Positions 35,278-47,120 are shown, counted from the first letter of the stretch. The stretch is 64,000 nt of DNA from Neisseria sp. oral taxon 014 str. F0314 (GCF_005886145.1 NZ_CP040504.1:1364001-1428000); one strand, 5' to 3'. Numbers and translations: made by a program. Notes: generated from the letters alone by a model not told the origin.

Positions 35278-36027
35278 TCATTCGATACCGTATTCTATCG
35301 TAACCACCAGCCGCACCTGTTTGCCGACTGTGGTTTTGTCGTAGGACCCGCCGTATTCGTCGTCCTCGCTGCTGCCGCTGTCCGCATAGATATTGAACGA
35401 ACCCTGCGAGGCGGAACGCATGGCCCCGACTTTGCCGCCGCCCGTTTTGGCAAATTCGACGGCGCGTTTCTGCGCATCCTCCGTCGCCTGCGTAATCAAA
35501 TCGCGCTTGATGTTTTCCAGATTGCCGAGCAGATACTGCGGGCTGCTGAAACGGATAAATTCGTTTTGCGCACGCAGGTTCAAAATCGCCTGCTGCGCGG
35601 CTTGGACTTTATCCAGTTTTTTGGTGTTGACGGTGATGTCCAAGCTGCCGTCGTAGCCGTTGGGCGTGCGGGTAACATTTCCTTGTTCGTCGCGGACTTC
35701 GTTATAGACACGCTCCACCGACGGCAGGCCGATTTGCATTTCCGCCGTTTCAAAACCCTGCTCCCGCAGGAATTTGGACAGTTTCTTGCGTCTGGCGTTT
35801 AACAAGTCCAGCACTTCCTGATAACTGTCGGCATGAGCTTCGACGCCCGTATTCCAAGTCGCGCTGTCTGACTTAAAGTTTTTCTCTGCCAACCCTTTCA
35901 CGGTAATCGTACCCGGCTGGCGCAGGTTTTTAAACTGCACGCCGAGAATGAACGCCGCAGCCATCAGACCGAGCGCCAGCAGCACGCCCAAAACGGGCAA
36001 TGATGAAGTTTGGTTTTTTTCCGACAT
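35278..36027 (-). CDS. SIMPL-domain (DUF541) protein
   Basis: A 249-residue protein with one N-terminal membrane helix (about residues 11-28) and a periplasmic SIMPL domain: TVKGLAEKNFKSD, then the paired repeats with ARRKKLSKFLREQGF and later the SSPQYLL strand. The domain occurs in oxidative-stress proteins such as E. coli YggE; its biochemical role is unclear. It lies between cdsA and dxr, which I recall as directly adjacent in the meningococcus, so this may be a lineage-specific insertion. Confidence 0.85.
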   Translation of the reverse strand: MSEKNQTSSLPVLGVLLALGLMAAAFILGVQFKNLRQPGTITVKGLAEKNFKSDSATWNTGVEAHADSYQEVLDLLNARRKKLSKFLREQGFETAEMQIGLPSVERVYNEVRDEQGNVTRTPNGYDGSLDITVNTKKLDKVQAAQQAILNLRAQNEFIRFSSPQYLLGNLENIKRDLITQATEDAQKRAVEFAKTGGGKVGAMRSASQGSFNIYADSGSSEDDEYGGSYDKTTVGKQVRLVVTIEYGIE

Positions 36028-36071
36028 AATCAAGTAGACTCCCGCAAATTTAAAAAAGACGACGAATTATT

Positions 36072-36866
36072 TTAAAACAAATGGATAAAAGCCGCATATA
36101 CGCTTAATACGGCAATCAGGCTGTCCACGCGGTCGAACACTCCGCCGTGGCCGGGCAGCAGGTTGCTGCTGTCTTTTATGCCTGCCGAACGCTTCAGCCA
36201 GCTTTCCAGCAAATCGCCGCACACGCTGACTACAGTCAGTATCAGCCCGACGCCCACTGTGGCAAGCCAACCTGTTTCAAACGACAGCCAGCGGGCATCC
36301 CGCACCAATGTGATATAGACGGCCACACACAATGCTCCGCCTGCCGCTCCTTCCCAACTTTTGCCCGGACTGATGGCGGGCGCAAGTTTGTGCTTGCCGA
36401 AAGCCTTACCGCTGAAATATGCAAAAATATCGGCCACCCACACCAAACCCATTACCGCCAGCAGCGGCAGGGCCTCGTCGGAATCGGATCGCAGCGAAAC
36501 CAGCGCGAACCAAAACGGCACCATCAGCATCCAACCCGCCGCGTAAGCCTGCCAGCCGCCACTGAGTTTCCATTTCCGGTTCAGCCAAAGCGGCATCACA
36601 GCCAGCCAAAACGCCAGCACCGCATACCAGACCAAATCCGGCAGTTCCCAGCTACCCGCATAAGCCACAATGCCGAACAACAGGGTAGCGGCAAGGTAGT
36701 GATTGGTCTTGACCTTGTCCAAACCGCTCATGCGGGCATATTCCCACAAAGCAATCAGCGCAATCAGGCCGCTGAAAGCCGCCCACAACCATTGCGGCGC
36801 GTAAAACAGCATACCCAGCATCAGCGGCAGCAGCCACAGTGCGGTTATCACCCGTTGTTTCAACAT
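36072..36866 (-). CDS. cdsA: Phosphatidate cytidylyltransferase CdsA
   Basis: Multi-pass inner-membrane enzyme that makes CDP-diacylglycerol, the precursor of all phospholipids. The 264 residues hold about eight helices. The signature is present at the C-terminal side: SPGKSWEGAAGG, then GDLLESWLKRSAGIKDSS and LPGHGGVFDRVDS with the metal-binding Asp residues. It begins 3 bases after the uppS stop and is translationally coupled. Confidence 0.95.
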   Translation of the reverse strand: MLKQRVITALWLLPLMLGMLFYAPQWLWAAFSGLIALIALWEYARMSGLDKVKTNHYLAATLLFGIVAYAGSWELPDLVWYAVLAFWLAVMPLWLNRKWKLSGGWQAYAAGWMLMVPFWFALVSLRSDSDEALPLLAVMGLVWVADIFAYFSGKAFGKHKLAPAISPGKSWEGAAGGALCVAVYITLVRDARWLSFETGWLATVGVGLILTVVSVCGDLLESWLKRSAGIKDSSNLLPGHGGVFDRVDSLIAVLSVYAAFIHLF

Positions 36867-36869
36867 TTA

Positions 36870-37616
36870 TCAACTCCGCTGCTGGTCGGGCGGGAGCTGC
36901 TCGGAAGTGCGCCCGAAACGGCGTTCGCGCTTCTGGTACGAAGCCACCGCATCATCGAAAGACTTTTTATCGAAGTCCGGCCACAAAGTATCGGTGAAAT
37001 AAAGTTCGGCATAAGCCATCTGCCACAATAAAAAATTGCTGATACGCGTTTCGCCGCCCGTGCGGATAAACAAATCCGGTTCGGGCGCATCGCCCAGCAT
37101 CAGGTAGCGGCCCAACGAATCCTCGGTAATCTCGCCCGAACCTTCCGCCACCGCCCTGTTGGCCGCCTGCAAAATATCCCAGCGGCCGCCGTAATCGGCG
37201 GCGATGCACAAAGTCAGACCCGTATTGCCTGCGGTCAGCACTTCCGCCGCTTCGATGCCTTGTAATATTTCCGTACTGAACCGCTCGCGGCTGCCGATAA
37301 CCTTCAGCCGCATATTATTCTCATGCAGGCGCTGAACCTGTTTTTGCAACGCCTGTAAAAACAGCCCCATCAAAAAAGACACTTCGTCTTCGGGACGGCG
37401 CCAGTTTTCAGTGGAAAAAGCAAACACCGTCAGGTATTCCACACCGGCCTGAGCACAGTTTTTCACCATTTCCTCAAGCGCGTCCAACCCGCGCTTGTGC
37501 CCCATCACGCGGGGCAGAAACCGCTTTTTCGCCCAGCGGCCGTTGCCGTCCATAATCACGGCGATATGGCGCGGAATCTGCGTATGCGCCAAAACCGTTT
37601 GCGTGCTGCTCTTCAT
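36870..37616 (-). CDS. uppS: Undecaprenyl diphosphate synthase UppS
   Basis: Cis-prenyltransferase that makes the C55 lipid carrier for peptidoglycan and polysaccharide. The 248-residue protein has the IMDGNGRWAKKR motif with catalytic Asp23, the HKRG box, the FAFSTENWRRP motif, and the C-terminal RTGGETRISNFLLWQ signature. It follows frr by about 60 bases and leads the cdsA-dxr-rseP-bamA series. Confidence 0.96.
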   Translation of the reverse strand: MKSSTQTVLAHTQIPRHIAVIMDGNGRWAKKRFLPRVMGHKRGLDALEEMVKNCAQAGVEYLTVFAFSTENWRRPEDEVSFLMGLFLQALQKQVQRLHENNMRLKVIGSRERFSTEILQGIEAAEVLTAGNTGLTLCIAADYGGRWDILQAANRAVAEGSGEITEDSLGRYLMLGDAPEPDLFIRTGGETRISNFLLWQMAYAELYFTDTLWPDFDKKSFDDAVASYQKRERRFGRTSEQLPPDQQRS

Positions 37617-37675
37617 GTCTGCCTTCCGTGGACAAACATTCCAGAGGCCGTCTGAAAAGTCTGTCCGTCAGGGGG

Positions 37676-38233
37676 TTAAACCGCCATCAAATCTTCTTCT
37701 TTGGCCGCCAGAATCTTATCCGCTTCGGAAATATATTTGTCGGTCAGCTTCTGCACGGCCTCTTCACCACGGCGTGCCTCATCTTCGGACACTTCCTTGT
37801 CTTTCAGAAGTTTTTTGATATGGTCGTTGGCATCGCGGCGCACATTGCGGATGGATACGCGCCCCTCTTCCGCCTCATTGCGCACCACCTTAATCAAATC
37901 CTTGCGGCGCTCTTCCGTCAGCATCGGCATTGGAACACGAATCAAATCGCCCACCGAAGCCGGATTCAAGCCCAGATTCGAATCGCGAATTGCTTTCTCC
38001 ACCTTGGCCGCCATATTGCTTTCAAACGGTTTCACACCGATGGTACGCGCGTCAACCAACGTTATGTTTGCCACTTGGCTTACCGGCACCATACTGCCCC
38101 AGTATTCCACTTCCACCTGATCCAGCAGGCCGGTATGCGCACGGCCGGTACGCACCTTGGCCAGATTCTCCTTCAACACTTCCAGCGAACGCTGCATTTT
38201 ACCTTCGGCAGTTTTTTGAATATCACTAATCAT
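37676..38233 (-). CDS. frr: Ribosome recycling factor
   Basis: Splits post-termination ribosomes together with EF-G. The 185 residues match the family. The domain I helices include [13 protein letters not shown] near the N-terminus and the [21 protein letters not shown] segment, and domain II lies between. It is the first visible gene of the leftward envelope cluster. Confidence 0.97.
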   Translation of the reverse strand: MISDIQKTAEGKMQRSLEVLKENLAKVRTGRAHTGLLDQVEVEYWGSMVPVSQVANITLVDARTIGVKPFESNMAAKVEKAIRDSNLGLNPASVGDLIRVPMPMLTEERRKDLIKVVRNEAEEGRVSIRNVRRDANDHIKKLLKDKEVSEDEARRGEEAVQKLTDKYISEADKILAAKEEDLMAV

Positions 38234-41094
<2,861 letters not shown>

Positions 41095-41141
41095 ACCTTA
41101 AAGCCTGATTGAAAATAAAAAAGGCCGTCTGAAAAAATGTG

Positions 41142-41462
41142 AACTGCACCCCCAAGAGTTGGACATTCTCTCCAACCCGCCAAGGTGCAGTTTTTTATGA
41201 CCCAATATACATTAAATATCAAGCCGTATTCCATTATCTGCGCATACGCAGCCGACAGCGCACCCAGACCATTACGGCCTCTTCCGCATCCACCGACGCC
41301 GCCGGAGAACCGCATACCGGGAAGGCGGTATCCGTGCACTTGAACGCCCCCAAGCAGTTTGAATTTCAAAGAAGCCGAGTCCTGTGGCATACAGAACCCA
41401 GCTTATGCAAACCGCCTGAATTGGCTTTTATGAATATCCAAGATTTGGTGAGCAGTTTAATG
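41142..41462 (+). mobile_element. Degenerate insertion-sequence remnant
   Basis: It begins with a 50-base end, AACTGCACCCCC...AAGGTGCAGTTT, like the element at 46615-46670. After this, coding-like sequence runs on (IKYQAVFHYLRIRSRQR...), reminiscent of the first helices of an IS3-type OrfA, but broken by frameshifts. The right end, GAGCAGTTTAATG, is a decayed copy of the inverted repeat. The remnant sits between the two arms of the gyrB DUS terminator (left 41121-41133, right about 41463-41478). Confidence 0.55.
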
Positions 41463-41812
41463 TTTTCAGACGGCCTTTTTTACTCCCTGATAAATTATCC
41501 TCCTAACGCATCATCTGATAGTGGCTCGTATAAAATTAGAGTAAGGCAATGACGAAGTTGTAGACGGTATAGACAATACGGCGAAGCAACACCGTACGTT
41601 GACGTTAATTCACTATAAATCTTAACCAAAAATCAATATTCTTATCTCATATTATCATTTCATACGACATTCGCTAATTCTCCTCTAATACTCCCCCTAT
41701 AAAATGATTTACAGAAAAACAAGCTTCCTCACATAACGATACGTCCCGCTCACAACGACACATGACGGAGCATCATTTTTCCCCACCATCGTTTTACCTC
41801 AAGGAGCGTACC
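41463..41812. other. Intergenic region upstream of the hemophilin-like gene
   Basis: AT-rich, no gene. It holds the right DUS arm of the gyrB terminator, a Fur-box-like site (41641-41661) and a TATAAA at 41698-41703 that fits a -10 box. Confidence 0.5.
41641..41661 (+). promoter_or_regulatory. Fur-box-like site upstream of the cargo gene
   Basis: Reverse complement reads GAAATGATAATATGAGATAAG, close to the Fur pattern of repeated GATAAT units. It lies about 37 bases upstream of a TATAAA, so iron repression of the cargo gene is likely. Confidence 0.5.
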
Positions 41813-42550
41813 ATGAAACTGAATCTGCAAAAAACTACCGCTGCTGTTTTGGCTGTCCTGCTCAGCGCTGGCGTATTTGCTGCCAACAATGCTAACGCAT
41901 TCGAGTATGGCTACAAAAACCACAAATATGGCAAAAAATGGGGTAAACCCGCATCCGAAGCCGAAGGCGAAAGAGTGATGAAAAACGCTGCCTACCGTTC
42001 GGGCGTGTACTACACCAACGTAAACCGCATCCCTGCCAGAGTAGACCGTAACGGTGTGAAAACCGTACAGGTTAACGACGCACGCACCCGTCAAAACCTC
42101 GGCCGCTATGCGTTCAATACCATCAAGAGCGGTGGCTCGGAAGTGTATTACGGCGAATGGGTCGGTAAAGAATACGCCAAAGGCACCAACCGCGGCGTTT
42201 ACTACTCAGGCAACAAACGCGCTACTTCTATGCCGGTATCTGGTGTAGCCAACTACGCAGTCAAAGGTATCAACAACTACACCGGCAACAACCCGCTGGT
42301 TGGTACATTGCGCGCCGATTTCGGTCAAAAAGTTCTGGCCGGTTCTATGAGAAACAACGCCATGCAAATGGACATCCATTCACGCATCAAACCGTCCAGC
42401 GCATCGTTTGAAGGTTATGCCCGCGCCAACGGCCATTACGGTAAAACTGAAGGCCACTTCTTCGGTCACAACGCAAGCGCGCTGGCCGGTGTTGCCAAAT
42501 TTAAAACCAACCGCAACTTGGATACGGCATTCGGCGGTGTGAAACGCTAA
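41813..42550 (+). CDS. Secreted hemophilin-like protein, Slam-dependent cargo
   Basis: The 245-residue protein has a Sec signal peptide (cut near NANA, about residue 29) and no lipobox Cys, so it is exported as a soluble protein. The C-terminal half is a TbpB/hemophilin-type eight-stranded barrel: TSMPVSGVANYAVKG, VLAGSMRNNAMQMDI, SFEGYARANGHYG and the closing EGHFFGHNASALAGV motif. Such cargos are recognised by Slam and, in hemophilins, bind heme. AAGGAG precedes the ATG. A Slam gene follows by 110 bases. Heme binding is inferred; no ligand residue was identified. Confidence 0.82.
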   Translation: MKLNLQKTTAAVLAVLLSAGVFAANNANAFEYGYKNHKYGKKWGKPASEAEGERVMKNAAYRSGVYYTNVNRIPARVDRNGVKTVQVNDARTRQNLGRYAFNTIKSGGSEVYYGEWVGKEYAKGTNRGVYYSGNKRATSMPVSGVANYAVKGINNYTGNNPLVGTLRADFGQKVLAGSMRNNAMQMDIHSRIKPSSASFEGYARANGHYGKTEGHFFGHNASALAGVAKFKTNRNLDTAFGGVKR

Positions 42551-42571
42551 AATCCGTAGTTAAGTAAAATG

Positions 42572-42597
42572 AAAGCCTGCTTCACGCAGGCTTTTTT
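42572..42597 (+). terminator. Intrinsic terminator between cargo and Slam genes
   Basis: AAGCCTGC-ttcac-GCAGGCTT followed by six T. This is not a DUS hairpin. Partial read-through would give much more cargo than Slam, the ratio expected for a secreted protein and its translocon. Confidence 0.85.
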
Positions 42598-42659
42598 AAA
42601 CACCAGCCCGCCAACCTTCTCAAGGTCGTCTGAAACCCGCCGACCGGAAAGCCGACACC

Positions 42660-44099
42660 ATGTACAAACCGTCTGCCTGCCTTATCCTGTTTCTCACCGC
42701 CCCCGTCCTTGCCGCGCCACGTTCCGACTTTTCAGACAACCGTACCGCGCAACGCCTGTGGCAGGATACCCGCCAAACCATGCAGGAACAGGAACAAAAA
42801 GTGCGCGAATACCGCCTCGACATTCCAGCCGAAAACATCGGGCAGACAGCCGAAACCGACCCCGAAGCCGACCAAGGCGAAGCCCTGTTTAACGCAGTTA
42901 ACCGCAGCGACTGGCAAACCGTGCGCTCCCTGCTCGACAGCTATACCCGACAAACCGAATACGACCCCGACATCGCCCTCTTTGCCCGCGCCTCGCTTGC
43001 CCGCGGCGAAGGCAGGTGGAAAGCCGCCAAACAAGACTACGAAACCCTGCTGCAACGCCATCCCGACTTCACGCGCGGACGGCTCGATTACGCCCGCCTG
43101 CTCTTTGAGGGCCGTCTGAACCGCGAAGCCGCCGCCGAGTTCGCCCGCCTCCAAAACGAAGACCTGCCCGAAGCCGTCAAAGAAAACATCGCCCATTTCC
43201 AAGATGCTCTGAACCAACGCCAAAGTTGGCAGGGCAGCCTTTCCGTCGGCGCCGTCCACAACAGCAACATCAACGAAGGCAGCGGCAAAGTTTGGTGCAA
43301 AACCGAAATCGCCGGCGAATGCTGGGAAGAATTTTCAGGCGACAAGCCCATTTCCGCCAACGGCATCAAATACGAAGCCGCCGCTGTCCGCCGCTGGCAG
43401 ATTAAAGGACATCACGGCATCGCCGCCCGCGCGCTCGGCTACGGCCGCTTCTACCGCGACCATCGGGACTTCAACGAACACACGCTCAACCTCAGCGCAG
43501 GTTACCAGTTTGAAAACCACCGCCACACCTTCGCCCTCGCCCCGCTTGTCGAATGGAACGGCAGCGGCGGCAAAACCCTCAACCGCGCCTACGGCGTACG
43601 CAGCGAATGGAACCTCGACCGTGAAAGCTGGACATGGAACACCGAAGCCGAGTGGAAACACCTCTCCTATTCCGACAAAACCCGTCTGCTCGACGGCAGT
43701 CTCTTCTCCGTTTACAACACCCTGTCCTATTTCCCGCGTAACGACCTCATGCTCTACGGCGGCATAGACTGGCAGCAGCGCAAAGCCAAAGACCATGTGG
43801 ACAGTTACCGCCAAATCTCCGCACGGCTGGGTGCCGCAAAAATCTTTGAAGCCGGCTTCGATGCCTCACTCTCCGCCACCTTCGGCCTGCGCAGCCACCG
43901 TGAAGAGAACGCCGTACTCGAACAACGCCGCCGCGACAAAGAACAGACCTACTTCCTCAGCATAGGTGCAGACCGCTGGAAAGCCGCCGGCCTCAAACCC
44001 GTCCTCAGCTACAAACACCGCCGCGTCAGCGGCAACACCGACTGGCTATACAGCTACAAGCAAAACGAAATAGGCCTGTCGCTGGTGAAATCGTTTTAA
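42660..44099 (+). CDS. Slam family outer-membrane translocon (DUF560, type XI secretion)
   Basis: The 479-residue outer-membrane protein has a signal peptide (cut near PVLAA, about 19) and an N-terminal periplasmic TPR-like domain (about 70-190, with AALARGEGRW-type helices and LLQRHPDFTRGRLDYARLLFE). A 14-strand barrel from about residue 195 starts at WQGSLSVGAVHNSNINEG and ends in the aromatic SLVKSF. Slam proteins move TbpB-like lipoproteins or hemophilins to the surface. This one lies directly after its likely non-lipidated cargo. An AGGTCGTCTGAA word lies in the leader (42623-42634). Confidence 0.92.
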   Translation: MYKPSACLILFLTAPVLAAPRSDFSDNRTAQRLWQDTRQTMQEQEQKVREYRLDIPAENIGQTAETDPEADQGEALFNAVNRSDWQTVRSLLDSYTRQTEYDPDIALFARASLARGEGRWKAAKQDYETLLQRHPDFTRGRLDYARLLFEGRLNREAAAEFARLQNEDLPEAVKENIAHFQDALNQRQSWQGSLSVGAVHNSNINEGSGKVWCKTEIAGECWEEFSGDKPISANGIKYEAAAVRRWQIKGHHGIAARALGYGRFYRDHRDFNEHTLNLSAGYQFENHRHTFALAPLVEWNGSGGKTLNRAYGVRSEWNLDRESWTWNTEAEWKHLSYSDKTRLLDGSLFSVYNTLSYFPRNDLMLYGGIDWQQRKAKDHVDSYRQISARLGAAKIFEAGFDASLSATFGLRSHREENAVLEQRRRDKEQTYFLSIGADRWKAAGLKPVLSYKHRRVSGNTDWLYSYKQNEIGLSLVKSF

Positions 44100-44125
44100 C
44101 CTGCGGCAGACAGAAGGAAAAACGC

Positions 44126-44159
44126 AAAGGCCGTCTGAAAGCATTCAGACGGCCTTTTT
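44126..44159 (+). terminator. Slam-gene DUS-pair terminator
   Basis: DUS inverted pair with a T run 26 bases past the Slam stop; separates it from the receptor gene. Confidence 0.8.
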
Positions 44160-44304
44160 GCGGCTGGTCGGATTCGTTTATTAAAAAATGAAAGATGGTA
44201 GTTCGGGCGGAAGCTTGGCATCGGATACTGTGTAAATTATTTGATTCATGCCCGGTAGTTCCCATATACTCCGACCGTTTTATTTCATCCTATTACGGAA
44301 ATTT

Positions 44305-44323
44305 GATAATAATTCTCATTTTA
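44305..44323 (+). promoter_or_regulatory. Fur-box-like site upstream of the TonB receptor
   Basis: GATAATAATTCTCATTTTA matches the Fur consensus well. It is about 90 bases before the receptor start and overlaps a possible -10 (GATAAT), so the receptor is likely iron-repressed with its own promoter. Confidence 0.65.
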
Positions 44324-44412
44324 CGACACAAAAAAACCATTTGCTGCCGAATTGGGCAAGGAGGCTTTGAACTCCGCCGCAATTCTGACGGCTAAAATAA
44401 CTGGGAGATACC

Positions 44413-46584
44413 ATGCCATTACCTAAATTTTGTCCGGCACGACTGCCGTTTGCCGTCGCCGCCGCACTTTTGTCCGCCTATTCCTGGGGCGCAGGAGATG
44501 GGGTTGAACAGGTCGATTTGCCCACTGTCCAAGTACAGGGCGTCGGCAAACAGACAACCTCCAACTACACCATTCCCGCTTCCTCTGCCGCGACAGGCAT
44601 CCGCCTGACTCAGCGCGAAACGCCGCAGTCTTTGTCCGTCGTTACCGAAAAACAAATGGACGACCAAGGTTTGGATACCTTGCAAGACGTGTTGAAACAA
44701 ACACCGGGCGTGTTCCACAGCAAAATGGGCAACAACGTATCCGGCCACAGCGAGTTTATTTCGCGCAGTCAGGCGATTGACAGCATTTCCGTGGACGGCG
44801 CGCCCAAATTCCTTTACGACGGTAAAGCCATCCGCCGCGGCACCAACAATCTGGACAGCGCATTATACGAACAAGTCGTCGTTGTGCGCGGCGCAAGCGG
44901 TTTGTCCAACGGTGGTATGGGCGAGCCGGGCGGTACGGTTGCTTTGGAACGCAAAAAACCGACTGCCAAACCTGCCGTCAGCGTGGAAGCCGGTGTCGGT
45001 TCTTGGAAACACTACCGCTTCGTCCTTGATGCCAATCAGCCTTTAAATGCAGACAATACCTTGCGCGGTCGCACCATTTTGGTCAGCGACCACGGCGGCG
45101 ATTACTTGCCGAACACATCGCGCCACAATCACACTTTCTATGGCATTCTGTCTTACGACCTCACTCCGCAAACCCACTGGCGCGTCGGTACGGAAATACA
45201 CCGTTTCCGCAATACCGGCAGCTCTCCTTTCAGCTATCTGACCGTAGCGGGAGACCCTGAAAACAATCAACCTTTCAAACCGTTTGCAGCCTCACCGCGC
45301 AGCAATTCCTCGGCAAAATGGGCTTACGGTAAAGAAAACAGTGCGGAAATCTTCACCTCTATCAATCATGAGTTTGAAAACGGTTGGACTCTGAACGGCA
45401 ACTACAGCCATACTTATGGAAAAAGTGATGCGGTTGCCGGCATGGCCGGTCCTTTTGTCATTAATCCGGACTATTCCGCTCAATTCGTTGCCGAGCGCGA
45501 TCAAGCCAAGTACACCGACCAAGATTTTTCTCTGAATTTGGACGGCGATTACCCGCTTTTGGGACGCAAACATGAATTCAATGCCGGCATCAGCTATCAG
45601 TACAATAAGGAAACTCCCTCATATTACAAGAGAAATCAAGATGGGATTGTCCCTGATTTGCGCCTTTTTGACGGAAATTTCACAAAACCGGCCATACCCT
45701 ATCTTCGCGACGGCTTTGCCCATATGAAAAACTTCTCTGTTTACGGTTCGACCCGTTTCAAACTGACCGACAGGCTGGCATTGATAGGCGGCGGACGGTT
45801 TGTCGATTGGCAATACCGCTACAGTTCCGATCGCAACAATTTTGCCGACAGCAGGCATGAAAACAAGGTATTTATCCCCTATTTGGGCGCAAGTTATGAT
45901 TTAAACGACAATCTGACAGCCTACACCTCCTATACCACCATATTCCGCCCGCAAGTGCGCAATTTGGATCGAAACGGCAAACCGCTCGAACCGCAACGCG
46001 GCAAAACATATGAACTCGGCTTAAAAGCTTCATGGTTTGAAGGCCGTTTGAACGCTTCTGCGGCGGCGTTTATCAATAAACGCGACCATTTGGCTAAAGA
46101 AATGTATGATCGTAAAAATCAACAGGTTTACTACGAATCTGTTGACCGTACGACGACCAAAGGCGTGGAATTGTCCGTCGGCGGACGCCTGAGCGACAAA
46201 TGGCTGCTCAATGCTTCTTACGCGTACTCCAAACTCAAAAACGATTCGGGCAATTTGGTCAACCCTTCTTATCCTACCCACCTTTTCAAACTCTTTACTG
46301 CGTATGACGTTACCGACCGCCTAAACTTGGGTGCAAACGTCAACTGGCAAAGCGGCACAAACGCCTATGATGAATACCAGCCCTTCACCGCTGCCGGTAA
46401 AGAAGCCTTAACCCAACGCCCATACGCCACGCTGGACTTGACCGCGCATTACAAAATCGGCAAATCCACCCATATCGGTTTGGACTTTGAAAACGTGTTC
46501 AACAAACGCTACCGCCCCATGCCCGACATCCACGTTTACGGCACGCCGCGCAGCCTGACCGCTACGTTGAAACACACGTTCTAA
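44413..46584 (+). CDS. TonB-dependent outer-membrane receptor (siderophore type)
   Basis: The 723-residue receptor has a signal peptide (about 1-26), a TonB-box region (VDLPTVQVQG), and a plug domain with RETPQSLSVVT, LDTLQDVLKQTPGV and VEVVRG-like VVVVRGASGL. A 22-strand barrel follows, ending FNKRYRPMP and TLKHTF with the terminal Phe. The plug pattern is that of the FhuA/FpvA siderophore group rather than heme receptors such as HphR. Its partner may be a siderophore or another iron ligand. GGGAG precedes the ATG. Confidence 0.92.
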   Translation: MPLPKFCPARLPFAVAAALLSAYSWGAGDGVEQVDLPTVQVQGVGKQTTSNYTIPASSAATGIRLTQRETPQSLSVVTEKQMDDQGLDTLQDVLKQTPGVFHSKMGNNVSGHSEFISRSQAIDSISVDGAPKFLYDGKAIRRGTNNLDSALYEQVVVVRGASGLSNGGMGEPGGTVALERKKPTAKPAVSVEAGVGSWKHYRFVLDANQPLNADNTLRGRTILVSDHGGDYLPNTSRHNHTFYGILSYDLTPQTHWRVGTEIHRFRNTGSSPFSYLTVAGDPENNQPFKPFAASPRSNSSAKWAYGKENSAEIFTSINHEFENGWTLNGNYSHTYGKSDAVAGMAGPFVINPDYSAQFVAERDQAKYTDQDFSLNLDGDYPLLGRKHEFNAGISYQYNKETPSYYKRNQDGIVPDLRLFDGNFTKPAIPYLRDGFAHMKNFSVYGSTRFKLTDRLALIGGGRFVDWQYRYSSDRNNFADSRHENKVFIPYLGASYDLNDNLTAYTSYTTIFRPQVRNLDRNGKPLEPQRGKTYELGLKASWFEGRLNASAAAFINKRDHLAKEMYDRKNQQVYYESVDRTTTKGVELSVGGRLSDKWLLNASYAYSKLKNDSGNLVNPSYPTHLFKLFTAYDVTDRLNLGANVNWQSGTNAYDEYQPFTAAGKEALTQRPYATLDLTAHYKIGKSTHIGLDFENVFNKRYRPMPDIHVYGTPRSLTATLKHTF

Positions 46585-46597
46585 GGCGGAAAGAAGA

Positions 46598-46687
46598 AAA
46601 AAGGCCGTCTGAAAATAAACTGCACCTCAAAAGTTGGATATTCTCTCCAATCCACCAAGGTGCAGTTTATTTTCAGACGGCCTTTTT
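46598..46687. terminator. Terminator with IS ends built into the stem
   Basis: A perfect 30-base inverted repeat (46598-46627 and 46658-46687) consists of DUS plus ATAAACTGCACCT and its complement around a 30-base loop. The inner 56 bases (46615-46670) match the start of the IS remnant at 41142. It lies between the convergent receptor and sspB genes. It looks like a short insertion into a DUS hairpin that kept and lengthened the stem. Confidence 0.8.
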
Positions 46688-46690
46688 TGT

Positions 46691-47101
46691 TTACTTAACC
46701 AGTTTCAATCCTTTTCTCGGTTTCGCACTTTCCGTATCTTTGGATTCGGACTGAGGTATCTGTTCCTGAGTCGGAGTATTTTCCGGCTGATACGGCTCGA
46801 CTTCAAAACCCATCCCTTCCCCACTTTCGCGTGCAAAAATGCTGACAACATGACCAACAGGAATCCAAATATCGTGTGCCACACCATTGAAGCGGGCCGA
46901 AAAATTCACCCATTCATTATCAATATTGAGATTATGGCTGGCTGTCGGGCCGATATTCAACACGATTTCATTTTCGCGCACATATTGCATAGGCACGCGC
47001 GTATGCTCGTTTACCCAAGCGACGATATGCGGCGTCTGGCCATTATCCACACACCATTCATATAACGCTCGGAGCAAATAGGGTTTCGTACCCGTAGTCA
47101 T
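46691..47101 (-). CDS. sspB: Stringent starvation protein B, ClpXP adaptor
   Basis: Delivers ssrA-tagged proteins to ClpXP. The 136 residues include the substrate-binding beta domain (KPYLLRALYEWCVDNG near the start, then VPMQYVRENEIVLNIGP). A flexible Gln/Glu/Ser-rich linker leads to the ClpX-binding tail RKGLKLVK. It is encoded directly downstream of sspA as in E. coli. Confidence 0.94.
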   Translation of the reverse strand: MTTGTKPYLLRALYEWCVDNGQTPHIVAWVNEHTRVPMQYVRENEIVLNIGPTASHNLNIDNEWVNFSARFNGVAHDIWIPVGHVVSIFARESGEGMGFEVEPYQPENTPTQEQIPQSESKDTESAKPRKGLKLVK

Positions 47102-47120
47102 CGGTTTGTCCTTTCTGCGG

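Noticed and set aside
41139..41552. 137-codon frame after gyrB
   Set aside because: It spans IS-end sequence, a broken transposase-like segment and a DUS arm; not a working gene.
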